A DNA stretch of 64,000 nucleotides. Source: Gordonia sp049847105. GTDB lineage: Bacteria > Actinomycetota > Actinomycetes > Mycobacteriales > Mycobacteriaceae. The stretch spans positions 1-64,000 of the forward strand of contig NZ_JBNCNS010000004.1 in NCBI RefSeq assembly GCF_049847105.1, given 5' to 3'. The notes under the pieces are model-generated. The model searched no databases and had not been told where the DNA came from. It saw only the letters and a program-made list of their open reading frames with translations. How positions within the stretch are numbered: the first letter of the stretch is position 1; the number at the start of each line of letters is the position of its first letter. The position numbers and the translations under genes were made by a program. Below are positions 7,123 through 16,144 of the stretch, piece by piece.

Positions 7123-9141
7123 CTACCGCGCCGAATCCTCCGCAGCGTCCGTCTCCGACTCCTTCGACGCCCAGATCTGGGTCCACTTGTACAGCCCGGC
7201 GACCACCAGGACGAACAGCACGACGCCGAGGATCTCCGAGCCGGTCTCCCACCCGTCACCGATGAACGGCAGGTTGAGCACGGCGTCGTTGCCGCTCGAC
7301 GCGACGATCGCGGCGAACACCACGTTCCACAGGCTCTCACCGACGATGAGGCCGGTGGCCAGCAGCACGCCCATGCGCTTCTTGCGCTCGACATTTCGGC
7401 CGCTCCGCTCGGCCCACTTGTTGTAGGCACGACCGATGAAGGCGCCGATGGGGATGACCAGGGTGACCGACATGGGCAGGTACATTCCCATGCCGACCGC
7501 CAGCGGCGGCATCCGCAATCTGGTGGTGGTCTTGCCCAGCACCTCGTCGACCACGATGACCGCCACCCCGATCAACGCACCCACGCCGATCAGCGCCCAA
7601 TCGAGATCGCCCCCGAACACACCTTCGGCGAGTGACGAGATCAGCCCGGCCTGCGGTGCAGGGAGGGCATCGTCACCCGCTCCCGGCGCCCCGACGAAAC
7701 CGAACGCCGTCTGCATCAGCTGCAGCACGGGCGGGATGACCACGGAACCGAACACCACGCCGATGACCAGTGCCACCTGCTGCTTCCACGGTGTCGCGCC
7801 GACGAGCTGACCGGTCTTGAGGTCCTGCAGATTGTCGTTGGAGATCGTCGCGACGCCGAAGACGATGGCCGAGGTGAAGAGCGTGTAGGCGACCAATGCC
7901 GTGGATTGTGAATCGTCGGCCGACCCGAAGGTGACCTTGATCAGGACGGCGGCGACCAGCACCACCACGATCCCGACCCCGGAGATCGGGCTGTTCGACG
8001 ATCCGATCAGCCCGGCCATGTACCCGCAGACAGACGCGACGACGAGGCCGATGACAAAGACGAAGACGATGCTCACGGTGATGATTCCGGCTGCACTGCC
8101 GTGCAGCACCGTTCCACTTGCGAAGTCCCAGAGCATGAACCCGATGGGGATCAGGGCGGCCAGGATGACACCGGAGACGATGGTGACCGGGATGTCCTGT
8201 TCGGTGAGATCCACCGTCGTGCCGGCACGCCGTGCCCGCGTCGAGACAATCGCATCCTTGATCCCCCGCGCGATCGGCCCGATGATCTTGATCAGCGTCC
8301 AGACCGCCGCCACCGCAATAGCACCCGCGCCGATGAACCGCACGTCGTTGGTGAAGGCATCACTCACCACGTCTTCGATGGAACCGGTGGCCGGGACATC
8401 GCCCCAGGTCCGGATCGGCAGCAGCACACCGTAGGAGATGATCAGCCCGATCAGCATCGAGATTCCCACCGTGATGCCGACCAGATGTCCGACACCGATC
8501 AGCGAGAACAGCAGTCCGGCACCGAACATCGTTCCGCCCGAACCGACCCGGACGGTCCCGGTGATCGTCCCGGCAATCAGTTTGGTCTGGGTGAGCAACG
8601 AGAAGACCGCGGAGACAACACTTCCCACCACGATCACCCGGAGGCCGCGCCGATTCTCCTCGGCACCCTGCGCGGTGTCCCCGACTTTCAGGACCTCGGC
8701 CGCGGCTGCTCCCTCCGGATACGGCAGATCCGATCCCGTCACCAGGGCACGGCGGAGTGGGATCGAATACATCACACCGAGGATGCCGCCGATGAGACAC
8801 ACCGCCACGGTCGTCCAGTACGGAAAGCCCGTCCACCAACCGATCATGATGAGTCCGGGCAGGACAAAGATGATCGCAGACAGCGTTCCCGCGGCCGACG
8901 CGATCGTCTGCACGATGTTGTTCTCGACGACAGAGTGATCGGCGAAGTACCGGAGCAGGCTCATCGAGATGACGGCCGCCGGAATGGCGGTGGCGAACGT
9001 CAGCCCCACCTTCAGACCGAGGTAGACGTTGGCCGCGGTGAACACCAAGGTGATCAGACCACCGAGGACGATCCCGCGGATGGTGAGTTCTTTCAGCCCC
9101 GCGGACGGGGCCCCCTTCACGACCGAGCCTGGCGTGGACAT
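7123..9141 (-). CDS. OPT-family oligopeptide transporter
   Basis: A 672-residue polytopic membrane protein of the OPT superfamily (importers of peptides or metal-chelate peptides). The start ELTIRGIVLGGLITLVFTAANVYLGLKVG matches the first OPT transmembrane segment (the NVYLGLKVGLTFATAIPAA pattern is typical), and at least a dozen further hydrophobic segments follow, with PEGAAAAEVLK and the SNDNLQDLKTGQLVGATPWKQ loop typical of prokaryotic OPTs. ATG start. A GTTGTG/CACAAC inverted repeat sits 32 bases upstream. Substrate unknown. Confidence 0.9.
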   Translation of the reverse strand: MSTPGSVVKGAPSAGLKELTIRGIVLGGLITLVFTAANVYLGLKVGLTFATAIPAAVISMSLLRYFADHSVVENNIVQTIASAAGTLSAIIFVLPGLIMIGWWTGFPYWTTVAVCLIGGILGVMYSIPLRRALVTGSDLPYPEGAAAAEVLKVGDTAQGAEENRRGLRVIVVGSVVSAVFSLLTQTKLIAGTITGTVRVGSGGTMFGAGLLFSLIGVGHLVGITVGISMLIGLIISYGVLLPIRTWGDVPATGSIEDVVSDAFTNDVRFIGAGAIAVAAVWTLIKIIGPIARGIKDAIVSTRARRAGTTVDLTEQDIPVTIVSGVILAALIPIGFMLWDFASGTVLHGSAAGIITVSIVFVFVIGLVVASVCGYMAGLIGSSNSPISGVGIVVVLVAAVLIKVTFGSADDSQSTALVAYTLFTSAIVFGVATISNDNLQDLKTGQLVGATPWKQQVALVIGVVFGSVVIPPVLQLMQTAFGFVGAPGAGDDALPAPQAGLISSLAEGVFGGDLDWALIGVGALIGVAVIVVDEVLGKTTTRLRMPPLAVGMGMYLPMSVTLVIPIGAFIGRAYNKWAERSGRNVERKKRMGVLLATGLIVGESLWNVVFAAIVASSGNDAVLNLPFIGDGWETGSEILGVVLFVLVVAGLYKWTQIWASKESETDAAEDSAR

Positions 9142-9172
9142 GACGGCGACCCCTTAACCCGACCGGTTCGGC

Positions 9173-9190
9173 GTTGTGGACTCACACAAC
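9173..9190. promoter_or_regulatory. Inverted repeat GTTGTG-N6-CACAAC upstream of OPT gene
   Basis: Perfect six-base arms around a six-base spacer, 32 bases before the OPT start codon and inside the 156-base gap to the FrnE-like gene. The position suits an operator; no cognate regulator is identified. Confidence 0.3.
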
Positions 9191-9297
9191 TGTAGGAGGG
9201 GGGGTCGGTGATTCGCAGGGATTCCGTCCAGCGCCGCACGCGCCGGAATCTCTCGCGGTCCGTATTACCCGATTCGGAACCGGGTCAGACGAGACGC

Positions 9298-10047
9298 TCA
9301 GTCATCAGAGCGCGATCCATCGGCGGCCGAGGCGTCGGTGTCCGGAACCGCACACCCGTCCGGACCGCAGGTATCGGCCGATTCCGCCCCCACCGGGACG
9401 AGCTGATCGCCCCAGGCCAGTTGTAATGCCCGGGCGAAGGTTTCGGGCGGCTGCGCGCCCGAGACCGCGTACTTGCCGCCGAAGACGAAGAACGGCACGC
9501 CGTTCGCGCCGAGCGAAGCAGCCTCGCTCTGGTCCCGACGGACGGCATCCGCGTAGGCCTCCGGGTCGTCGACGACCGCACGCGCGCCTGCCTCGTCGAG
9601 TCCGGCGCCGACCGCGATCTCGACCAATCGCTCGTGATCACCGAACAACGGCTCGTCCTCGGCGAAATTCGCCTCGTACAAGGCGTCGAGCAATGCCTCC
9701 TGCCTTCCGTGGGCGAGGGCGTGATGGAGGAGGCGATGCATGTCGAAGCTGCTGCCGAAATCGCGGCCATTCGTCCGATAGCCCAGCCCGAGGTCGTCGG
9801 CCTGCGCGGCGATGCCCTGCTCGTTCGCGGCCGCCTGTTCCACCGATATCCCGTACTTCTGGGCTATGTGTTCGACGACTGGTGCGCTCGTTCCGGCCGC
9901 CAGTGTCGGATCGAGCTCGAATGAACGGTGCACTACCGTGACGCCGTCACGCTGCGGAAACTCTCCCAACGCCGCCTCGAAACGTCGCTTCCCCAGGTAG
10001 CAGAAGGGACAGTTGATGTCGGTCCAGATGTCAACCGTCACTGTCAT
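9298..10047 (-). CDS. DsbA-family oxidoreductase, FrnE-like
   Basis: A 249-residue cytoplasmic thioredoxin-fold protein with the active site CPFC at residues 13-16, the ISVEQAAANEQGIAAQADDLGL helix and the GANGVPFFVFGGKYAVSGAQP cis-Pro region; this is the FrnE/polyketide isomerase-type DsbA pattern. ATG at 10047 was preferred over TTG at 10056. Odd feature: an acidic C-terminal tail bearing a second Cys pair (TCGPDGC), comparable to the C-terminal CXnC reported for FrnE of Deinococcus. Divergent from a MarR regulator. Confidence 0.87.
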   Translation of the reverse strand: MTVTVDIWTDINCPFCYLGKRRFEAALGEFPQRDGVTVVHRSFELDPTLAAGTSAPVVEHIAQKYGISVEQAAANEQGIAAQADDLGLGYRTNGRDFGSSFDMHRLLHHALAHGRQEALLDALYEANFAEDEPLFGDHERLVEIAVGAGLDEAGARAVVDDPEAYADAVRRDQSEAASLGANGVPFFVFGGKYAVSGAQPPETFARALQLAWGDQLVPVGAESADTCGPDGCAVPDTDASAADGSRSDD

Positions 10048-10185
10048 GGCAGGCAATCCTCTCCGTCCGCGGCTCCTGACCCCGGATACCCTCGCTGCAA
10101 CACATCGCGCGCACGCGATGTTCCGCCGCGCGGATCGGGCAGACCACCGGCAGCCCTTCCATGCATCTCGCTATTCTGTCGAGGC

Positions 10186-10665
10186 ATGTCGGCTTTCGCC
10201 GACCGCGCCGAGGGGGAAGGTACGACTGCCACCATGGACCCGGATCCGATCACCGACCTGGAGGCCCAACTCGTCGACATCTGGCGACGTGGTCGTATCC
10301 AGATCCGTGACCGGGTGCGCGCGATCCACCCGAAACTGGATCCGACCTGTTATCCGCTCCTGGTCCTCCTCTCTCGCAACGACGCCGTCCCGATGTCGGC
10401 TCTGCTGGCGGAGCTGGGGCTGGAGAAATCGACCCTGACACGACAGATCGACTCCGTGGTACGCCTGGGTCTCGCCGAGCGTCATCCCGATCCGGGCGAT
10501 GCGCGGGCACGGGTGGTGGCCATGACGGACAAGGGACACGCCCGCTTCGACGACGTGGCCCTCGCTGCCCTCGCGGAGTGGCGGGCCCAGTTGTCCCGAT
10601 GGGATCCCGACGACGTCCGACAGCTGGCCGACTTGCTCAGACGTCTCGCCGAGAGCACTACCTGA
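10186..10665 (+). CDS. MarR-family transcriptional regulator
   Basis: A 159-residue winged-helix DNA-binding protein. The recognition region reads MSALLAELGLEKSTLTRQIDSVVRLGLAERHPDPGDARARVVAMT, the standard MarR HTH plus wing. Start at 10186 is chosen because TATTCT lies eight bases upstream, as for a leaderless transcript; an ATG at 10234, 13 bases after an AGGGGGAAGG stretch, is the alternative. It is divergent from the FrnE-like gene and could control it. Confidence 0.85.
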   Translation: MSAFADRAEGEGTTATMDPDPITDLEAQLVDIWRRGRIQIRDRVRAIHPKLDPTCYPLLVLLSRNDAVPMSALLAELGLEKSTLTRQIDSVVRLGLAERHPDPGDARARVVAMTDKGHARFDDVALAALAEWRAQLSRWDPDDVRQLADLLRRLAESTT

Positions 10666-10755
10666 CCACCACGCACGCGGCAGACAGTGCGAGTCACACG
10701 TGACCACTGATGTCTCCGACGAGTGCTGATGTCAGTGCCCCGCCGTACCGTGGAA

Positions 10756-10809
10756 CCAGGCGATTAGGCAGTGCGCGATAAGGGAGTGCCCGATAAGGGA
10801 GTGCGCGAT
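10756..10809 (+). repeat. 15-bp tandem repeats running into the ogt start codon
   Basis: Two near-identical 15-base units, GTGCGCGATAAGGGA (10771-10785) and GTGCCCGATAAGGGA (10786-10800), are followed by a third unit GTGCGCGAT whose ATG is the start codon, and preceded by a degenerate copy (10756-10770). Each unit carries AAGGGA, so the last copy supplies the ribosome binding site. Copy-number change would alter the number of binding sites and the leader length. Confidence 0.75.
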
Positions 10810-11311
10810 GGACACGGTGCGACATTCGGTGATCGACACGTCGCTCGGTGACGCGACCCTCGTCGCCGACGACGACGTCCTGGTCGGCTGCTACCTCGAG
10901 ATCGCGGACACGTCGGCTTTCGGCGAGCGGGTCACCGCGCACGACGATCCGGTGTTGAGCAGAGCGGTGACCCAGTTCGAGGAGTACCTCGCCGGCGACC
11001 GGACCGATTTCGATGTGCCGTTGCACGCCGACGGTGACGAATTCTCTGAACGTGTCTGGGCCCTGCTGCACGACATCCCGTACGGACAGACCACCACCTA
11101 CGGGGAGCTCGCCGTGCGCCTCGGCGACAAGTTCTTGGCGCAACGCGTCGGCCGGTCCCTCGGGCAGAACCCGATCAGCGTGTTCATCCCATGCCACCGG
11201 GTCATCGGCGCCGACGGCTCGCTGACCGGATATGCCGGCGGCCTGGAGCGCAAACGCCGGCTCCTCGAACTGGAAGAGGCACCGGAGGTGCGGGCGAGCC
11301 GGTTGTTCTGA
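10808..11311 (+). CDS. ogt: Methylated-DNA-[protein]-cysteine S-methyltransferase
   Basis: Suicide repair protein that removes alkyl groups from O6-alkylguanine. The 167-residue product has the acceptor motif IPCHRV with Cys129, the preceding helix QRVGRSLGQNPISVF, and GYAGGLERKRRLLELE after it, plus the helix-turn-helix segment TTYGELAVRLGDKFLAQ. ATG start with AAGGGA seven bases upstream, inside a tandem repeat. Length and motif order match Ogt; no AraC-type Ada domain is present. Confidence 0.94.
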   Translation: MDTVRHSVIDTSLGDATLVADDDVLVGCYLEIADTSAFGERVTAHDDPVLSRAVTQFEEYLAGDRTDFDVPLHADGDEFSERVWALLHDIPYGQTTTYGELAVRLGDKFLAQRVGRSLGQNPISVFIPCHRVIGADGSLTGYAGGLERKRRLLELEEAPEVRASRLF

Positions 11312-11318
11312 CCGACGG

Positions 11319-12575
11319 TCAGCCGTGCGTGTCGACCGGCAGCGAACCGATCTCTGCTCCGTCGATGCCGAAGTGACGGTAACGGGCGCGATCGCGGGCC
11401 CGCTGTCCGCGCCATTCCAGATATCGACCCCCGATGGGCGTCGGACCGATCAGCCGGTAATTGATCGTGTTCCGGACCCATGCGGTGCCGAATGCCCACG
11501 GAAGTCGTTGTGGCAGTGTCAGATCGCGCATGCTCTCGGTCCCGAGGAAACCTTCCAGCATACTGAGGAGACGCTCGCGGGTGTAGCGGGCGGAGATGCG
11601 GTGCACGAACTGGTAGTGCAACTCGTCCTGCACGTCGACGAGCGCCCGAGCGAGCTGCCCACCGGCGTCGGTCACGTCGGTCTGCGACAGCAGGATCGCG
11701 TAGCTCAGTTGATGTTGGTCGCGCTCGTCGTCGAACAACCAGTCGTCATCCACGCCGATGAGCCATCCCACGTATTTCCAGAGATGCATCAGCGCGCGTG
11801 AATCGTCCTTGCTGATCGGCACACCGAGGGCTCGCACACCCATCATCAGCGCGCCGCTGAACAGATTCAGGGTCGATGCGAGGTCGGTCTGGTTGATCGG
11901 CAACCCCCACTCGGAGCTGTCCCATCGTCCGTTGCGTTCGAAGGCTTCGTTGACGAGCGCGTGCATCAGCCGAACGTGGACGGTGAGCTTCCACCCGGCA
12001 CCGCCTCGGACCATCCCATCCCGCTGTCCTACCGCGATCGCCCAGGTCTGGGTTTCGCCGAGGCGACGCCTGGTGGTGCTCCCCGAGAGTCCACCGGTCT
12101 CCGCGAGGAGGTCGACCGGCCCGCCGAAGCGATATCCACCGATCAACGAGAGCTGGAGGAGAACGTCGTCGGCGTTCTGTCCGAAGCGTCGGAAGACAGT
12201 GGCACCGCGTTCGCAGAGGTCGGGATCGACCCAATCCGGCGTGTCTTCGACCAGGGCGAAGAAGGACCGCAGAGCCTCCGGGCTCTGATCTGTGACACCC
12301 GACTCGAGTGCGGCCTGGAACTGCGCCATCGTCACGCGTGCCGCATCCTCCTTGGGCAGCCGCATCGCCCGGACCAGCGCGGCTGCGGGCTCGTCACGCA
12401 TCATCAGGCGCCGGCCGACGAGTTCGAGGTCGTCCTCGCTCGGCTCCGACAATCGCCAGTAGATCCGCAAGAGGCGTCCCATCCGGCGTCCGCGTGCGTC
12501 CGCAGAACGATGCCGCCTCGGCGGTACCAGCGCCGGCGGGGTCTGCGTCGTCGGGGTCTGCGTCGTCGATGACAT
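11319..12575 (-). CDS. DUF2236 / MpaB-type haem oxygenase family protein
   Basis: A 418-residue protein of the DUF2236 family, which includes the b-type haem latex clearing protein Lcp and fungal MpaB. The family core VHVRLMHALVNEAF (about residue 205), INQTDLASTLNLFSGALMMG and the later RDLTLPQRLPW are visible; the His in VRLMH is the likely haem-ligand position by family knowledge. No Tat or Sec signal peptide is seen, unlike secreted Lcp. The N-terminus has a TQTPTTQTP repeat. A TTGTCC-N17-TAGAAT promoter ends six bases before the ATG. Confidence 0.8.
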   Translation of the reverse strand: MSSTTQTPTTQTPPALVPPRRHRSADARGRRMGRLLRIYWRLSEPSEDDLELVGRRLMMRDEPAAALVRAMRLPKEDAARVTMAQFQAALESGVTDQSPEALRSFFALVEDTPDWVDPDLCERGATVFRRFGQNADDVLLQLSLIGGYRFGGPVDLLAETGGLSGSTTRRRLGETQTWAIAVGQRDGMVRGGAGWKLTVHVRLMHALVNEAFERNGRWDSSEWGLPINQTDLASTLNLFSGALMMGVRALGVPISKDDSRALMHLWKYVGWLIGVDDDWLFDDERDQHQLSYAILLSQTDVTDAGGQLARALVDVQDELHYQFVHRISARYTRERLLSMLEGFLGTESMRDLTLPQRLPWAFGTAWVRNTINYRLIGPTPIGGRYLEWRGQRARDRARYRHFGIDGAEIGSLPVDTHG

Positions 12576-12581
12576 GAGACT

Positions 12582-12610
12582 ATTCTAACGATTCGTCTCA
12601 CTCGGGACAA
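12582..12610 (-). promoter_or_regulatory. Promoter for leaderless DUF2236 gene
   Basis: Reading the minus strand, TTGTCC (12605-12610) and TAGAAT (12582-12587) are separated by exactly 17 bases, and the ATG follows six bases after the -10 box. No Shine-Dalgarno sequence exists, so the transcript probably begins at the start codon. The box lies inside a GAGAC...GTCTC inverted repeat that may be an operator. It is only about 40 bases from the -10-like TAGGCT of the divergent SDR gene. Confidence 0.6.
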
Positions 12611-12635
12611 TCCATCCGACCACTAGGCTCGGGCC

Positions 12636-13505
12636 ATGGCTGACGACCGACTGACAACTCTGGCCGGGCGACGCGTCGTCGTCACCGGTGCGACCAACGG
12701 TTTGGGAATGGCGACCGCACGTGCGCTGGCACGGGCCGGCCTACGTGTGGTGCTGGCCGTGCGCGACGTGGAACTCGGCGAGCAACGGGCCCGCGAGTTC
12801 GGAGGTGAGTGCGAGGTGGCCGCCCTCGACCTCGCCGATCTGGCATCGGTGCGCGCGTTCGCCGACGACCTCGATGGACCGATCGACTACCTCATCAACA
12901 ATGCCGGAGTCTTTCCCCATCAGCACCGGACGACCGCCGACGGCTTCGAGATGGGCATCGGAACCAACTTCCTCGGCCCCTTCGCCCTGACGAATCTCCT
13001 GTTGCCGCGCATCGAGCGGCAGATCGTGTCGGTGGCCTCCGACGCGCATCGTGGGGCCACACTCGATCCCGACGATCTCGATCTGTCCAGCGCCAGATGG
13101 AGCCCGCCGCGCGCCTATGCGCGGTCGAAGCTGGCGGTCATGCTCTGGGGCCTCGAACTCGATCGACGTCTCCGGGCCGAGCGTTCGCCCGTCACCGCGA
13201 TGCTCACCACGCCCGGATGGGTCGCATCCAACATCTCCAACAAGCCCGGCCTGGGCGTCGCGCACAAGGTGGTGCAGAGCACGGCGTCCGCCTTCGCCAA
13301 TGACGTCGACGCCGGTGCACAGACCACCCTGTACTGCCTGACCGAGCCCATCGCACCGGGCAGCTATGTCGGCGTGGATGGTCTCTGGGCGCTTCGAGGA
13401 GACCCGGTTCTCTTCGGAAGATCTTCGGCTGCCTGCGATTTCGACGTGGCGGGAAGGCTGTGGGCGAAAGCCGAGGAATTGACCGGGGCGAAGTGGCCAC
13501 TATGA
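12636..13505 (+). CDS. SDR-family oxidoreductase (protochlorophyllide reductase/retinol dehydrogenase-like)
   Basis: A 289-residue NAD(P)-dependent short-chain dehydrogenase. The cofactor motif TGATNGLG lies near residue 17, NNAGVF near 88, catalytic Ser in VSVASDAH and Tyr-Lys in AYARSK near 168. The length and the DLADLASVRAF segment fit the classical SDR subgroup that contains WWOX/retinol dehydrogenase-like proteins. ATG start, with TAGGCT six bases upstream (leaderless pattern). Substrate unknown. Confidence 0.87.
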   Translation: MADDRLTTLAGRRVVVTGATNGLGMATARALARAGLRVVLAVRDVELGEQRAREFGGECEVAALDLADLASVRAFADDLDGPIDYLINNAGVFPHQHRTTADGFEMGIGTNFLGPFALTNLLLPRIERQIVSVASDAHRGATLDPDDLDLSSARWSPPRAYARSKLAVMLWGLELDRRLRAERSPVTAMLTTPGWVASNISNKPGLGVAHKVVQSTASAFANDVDAGAQTTLYCLTEPIAPGSYVGVDGLWALRGDPVLFGRSSAACDFDVAGRLWAKAEELTGAKWPL

Positions 13506-13554
13506 GTCGCTGAGCCTGCGCCGCGTCGCTCGGGCGGCATGTGTTGTCTGGCGG

Positions 13555-13600
13555 GTGGTCTCGATACGCGGCTCCTTCGTCGCCGCTACTCGACCAGCGG
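13555..13600. repeat. Dispersed intergenic repeat, GTGGTCTCGATACG...CTACTCGACCAGCGG
   Basis: This 46-base element lies between two convergent genes. Its outer parts (GTGGTCTCGATACG and CTACTCGACCAGCGG) recur at 34395-34553. Left and right ends are partly complementary (GGTCTCGA/TCGACC), so it could fold and act as a bidirectional terminator or a REP-like element. Confidence 0.65.
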
Positions 13601-13613
13601 AAAAGTACGCGGA

Positions 13614-14840
13614 TCAGAGATCGAATTCCGCACGGTATCGCGCGTAGACCGCCTCGACCTCGGCGACGGTGAGGCCGAACTCTTCCAGGGTGTAGCTGTG
13701 CACGCCGTGCGCGTGCTGACCGTGCCCGGATCGATGCTGCTCCATCCGTGCGTGGATGGCGTCGGTGAGTTCGAAACCGACCGCCGCGTAGATGCGTGCC
13801 ACCTGGTCCATCGGGTCCTCGACCAAATCGTCGTACCGGACGTCGAGAAACGCGCCCGGTCGCTGCGCGCGCACATCGAGCGCACGGTTCACCATCTCAC
13901 CGTTGAGTGACAGCCAATGCCGGGCAACTCTTTCGGCGTCCACGTGATCGCTGAACATCGAATGGCCGTGCGCCAGCATGCTCGAGAACGACGCCGTGGT
14001 GAGCAGCGGATCGCGATGGGTCTGGACGATGAGCGCGTCGGGGAAGACGTCGAGCAGGGTGTCCAGGTGTTCGAGGTGAGCCGGCGTCTTGAGCACCCAC
14101 TTCGGCCTCGGGTTCTGGAGGTGCAGGATCTGCAGCAGGATCTTGAGATACTCATACGAGCCGTGCATTTCCTGATTGCGCAGCCATCGTGCGTACGAGG
14201 GGACGTCGAGCATCGCCTCGGGCACCTGGGACAGGAGCGAGTACTCCTGCAGCAGAACATCTTCTTCGGGTCCGTCGGCCTCCACGGCGTGGATCGCGAA
14301 GAATTTCGGGTTGAGATAGCGCAGGGCCCATTCGGCCACGGTGGTCTGCGCGACGCGCACCGTGGGTCTGCCGGGCTTCTCCCGTTTACGTGGCAGGAGA
14401 TGGATGACCTCCCACGACCCCACTGCGCGGATCTCCGGATCCGCCGCGATGAGCCGGTGGAGCATCGTGGTACCGCTGCGCTGCAGACCCGCGATCACGA
14501 TGGGCGGTGCGATGGGCGCGGCGGTGATCTCCGGGTGGGTGCGCATCAGCGCGGCCACCCGCAACCGCGTGGTGAGGAGACCATGCAGTCGGGCACGGAT
14601 GACCAGAGCACCGAAAGTGCTGAGACGGGCCTCCTCGATGATCGACGCACACAATACGTCGAGCGCTTCCTCGGTCTGGGCATCGGCCACCCAGGCCAGG
14701 CCGGTGCTGTCGGCCGCGCGCCGCCGCAAGGTGTCCGCCGACAGATCCGTGCTCTGCACGCCACGCCCGCCGAGCATCTCGCCGATCCGGTTGATCGCAC
14801 GGATCGGCCTGCGCTGGAAGGGGACGAAGGTTGCGGTCAT
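13614..14840 (-). CDS. Sulfotransferase family protein
   Basis: A 408-residue PAPS-dependent sulfotransferase (Sulfotransfer_3 type). The 5'-phosphosulfate loop IVIAGLQRSGTTMLHRLIA (about residues 110-128) and the 3'-phosphate region VQTHRDPLLTTASF are clear, with WVLKTPAHLEHLDTLLDVFP between them. Start at the ATG at 14840, 20 bases after the stop of the DUF1214 gene; the two are probably co-transcribed. Many mycolic-acid bacteria have several such enzymes acting on lipids or glycolipids; the acceptor here is unknown. Confidence 0.88.
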   Translation of the reverse strand: MTATFVPFQRRPIRAINRIGEMLGGRGVQSTDLSADTLRRRAADSTGLAWVADAQTEEALDVLCASIIEEARLSTFGALVIRARLHGLLTTRLRVAALMRTHPEITAAPIAPPIVIAGLQRSGTTMLHRLIAADPEIRAVGSWEVIHLLPRKREKPGRPTVRVAQTTVAEWALRYLNPKFFAIHAVEADGPEEDVLLQEYSLLSQVPEAMLDVPSYARWLRNQEMHGSYEYLKILLQILHLQNPRPKWVLKTPAHLEHLDTLLDVFPDALIVQTHRDPLLTTASFSSMLAHGHSMFSDHVDAERVARHWLSLNGEMVNRALDVRAQRPGAFLDVRYDDLVEDPMDQVARIYAAVGFELTDAIHARMEQHRSGHGQHAHGVHSYTLEEFGLTVAEVEAVYARYRAEFDL

Positions 14841-14860
14841 GGCGTGCCACTGATTCCAGG

Positions 14861-16048
14861 TCAGTCCAGGAGCGACAGCTCGGAGAGCCTCACCACGCGG
14901 GTACGCGGCTGCGGATGCGTTGCCGCGCGGATCCACCGAAAGGTCATGGCACCGCAGTCGTGGCCGGTGGTGTCGATCCAGTTCGGCAGTCCCGGGTCCC
15001 GGTGGGAGACCACGATCCGCACCGAACCGTCGGGCCGGTACTTCGCGGTGTGTTTGTTGACGTGGACCGGGTGATACCGATAGTCGAGGGACTCGAGCCA
15101 GTGGTTGTCCAGCTGGAAGTTCCAGCCGTCGCATTCCGGGATCTCGCTCTCGATCACCAGCGCCTCGTCTGGGCCCAGCCGCCAATAGCTGTGGTAGTAG
15201 ATGATATTCGGATCGCCGCCGGCCTTGGTCGAGCGCTCCGGATCGAACATCGGCAGCTCGTTGGTATGCTTCTGAAAGTCCCTGGCCCACTTGGCAAAGA
15301 GCATCGACGCGCCGGCCACCAGGAGACTCGCCTTTGCGAGACCGGCGTCGAGCGATGCGGGCGACAACGGTTCGGGTGTGGCGGCTCCGGAGAGCAACTC
15401 GATGTGCAGATCGGCGGGCACCTCGGTGGTGCGATCGGCGAAGGTCTGACGGACGATCAGCAAACCGGTGTCGGGCGTCATCGGCAGCCAGTTACCCTCG
15501 TGCCCGGTGGCGCTCAGGATCAGTTCGAATCGTCCGTCCGGGCCGATCTCGAGATCTGCCGCCTCCACGTAGCCGGTGGTCGGCATCTGGCCGCCCTCAC
15601 CGTAATTCCCCTCCTGCGTGCCGAAGCCGAGGTAGTCGACCGTGCCCCTGGTCCCGGTGATCCGATAGTCGAACGTGCCGTCGACGGTGGCGTTCAGGTA
15701 GTAGTTGTCGGGGTTGTCCGACCCCATCTTCGCGGTCTCGTGGATCATGCGTCGCAACACCGGCGCGCGCGGATCGGCGTACTCGACGAAGGCCTCGAGC
15801 CCGGCGCGGGTGAGCCGGCTCAGGTAGCGATAGCCCTCCGCCTGCGTGAGGGGGTCGGCGGGGGCTCCCGGGAAGACGATGGCCGCGCCGGCCGACTTCA
15901 GGGTGTCACAGAATTCATTCCACGACGTGCCGTCGACGACCCGCTGCTCGGCTACACTCTCCGGGGTCCGGCCGCGCATGCGAAGGTAGACCACCCGGGC
16001 CTTCTTGAACTGTCCCAATGCCGCCGTCGCAATCGTTCTGCCGCTCAT
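14861..16048 (-). CDS. DUF1214 domain-containing protein
   Basis: A 395-residue protein whose C-terminal third carries the DUF1214 pattern (IIYYHSYWRLGPDEALVIE, WNFQLDNHWLESLDYR, RIVVSHRDPGLPNWIDTTGH). It lacks the N-terminal DUF1254 half seen in the related protein at 53660. Function is unknown. ATG at 16048 has AGAGGTGGG immediately upstream, which decides the start over a longer in-frame extension. Gene order suggests a link with the downstream sulfotransferase. Confidence 0.82.
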   Translation of the reverse strand: MSGRTIATAALGQFKKARVVYLRMRGRTPESVAEQRVVDGTSWNEFCDTLKSAGAAIVFPGAPADPLTQAEGYRYLSRLTRAGLEAFVEYADPRAPVLRRMIHETAKMGSDNPDNYYLNATVDGTFDYRITGTRGTVDYLGFGTQEGNYGEGGQMPTTGYVEAADLEIGPDGRFELILSATGHEGNWLPMTPDTGLLIVRQTFADRTTEVPADLHIELLSGAATPEPLSPASLDAGLAKASLLVAGASMLFAKWARDFQKHTNELPMFDPERSTKAGGDPNIIYYHSYWRLGPDEALVIESEIPECDGWNFQLDNHWLESLDYRYHPVHVNKHTAKYRPDGSVRIVVSHRDPGLPNWIDTTGHDCGAMTFRWIRAATHPQPRTRVVRLSELSLLD

Positions 16049-16144
16049 CGCCCACCTCTCGTCATCCCGGTGATTCCATGATCGGGGAACGACACTGGGG
16101 ATGTGCGGGATTCGGCGACGCACCTGGCCTGGCGGCCCGAACGA

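Noticed and set aside
8101..9195. 364-codon plus-strand frame
   Set aside because: Antisense to the OPT transporter; hydrophilic, His/Arg/Asp-rich shadow.
10693..10704. GTCAC-AC-GTGAC as a third copy of the AGTCA-N2-TGACT element
   Set aside because: Only partly matches, is not preceded by a CRP/GlxR-like site, and lies between MarR and ogt without link to the other two.
14831..16081. 416-codon plus-strand frame
   Set aside because: Antisense to the DUF1214 gene, which has a good ribosome binding site and family motifs.
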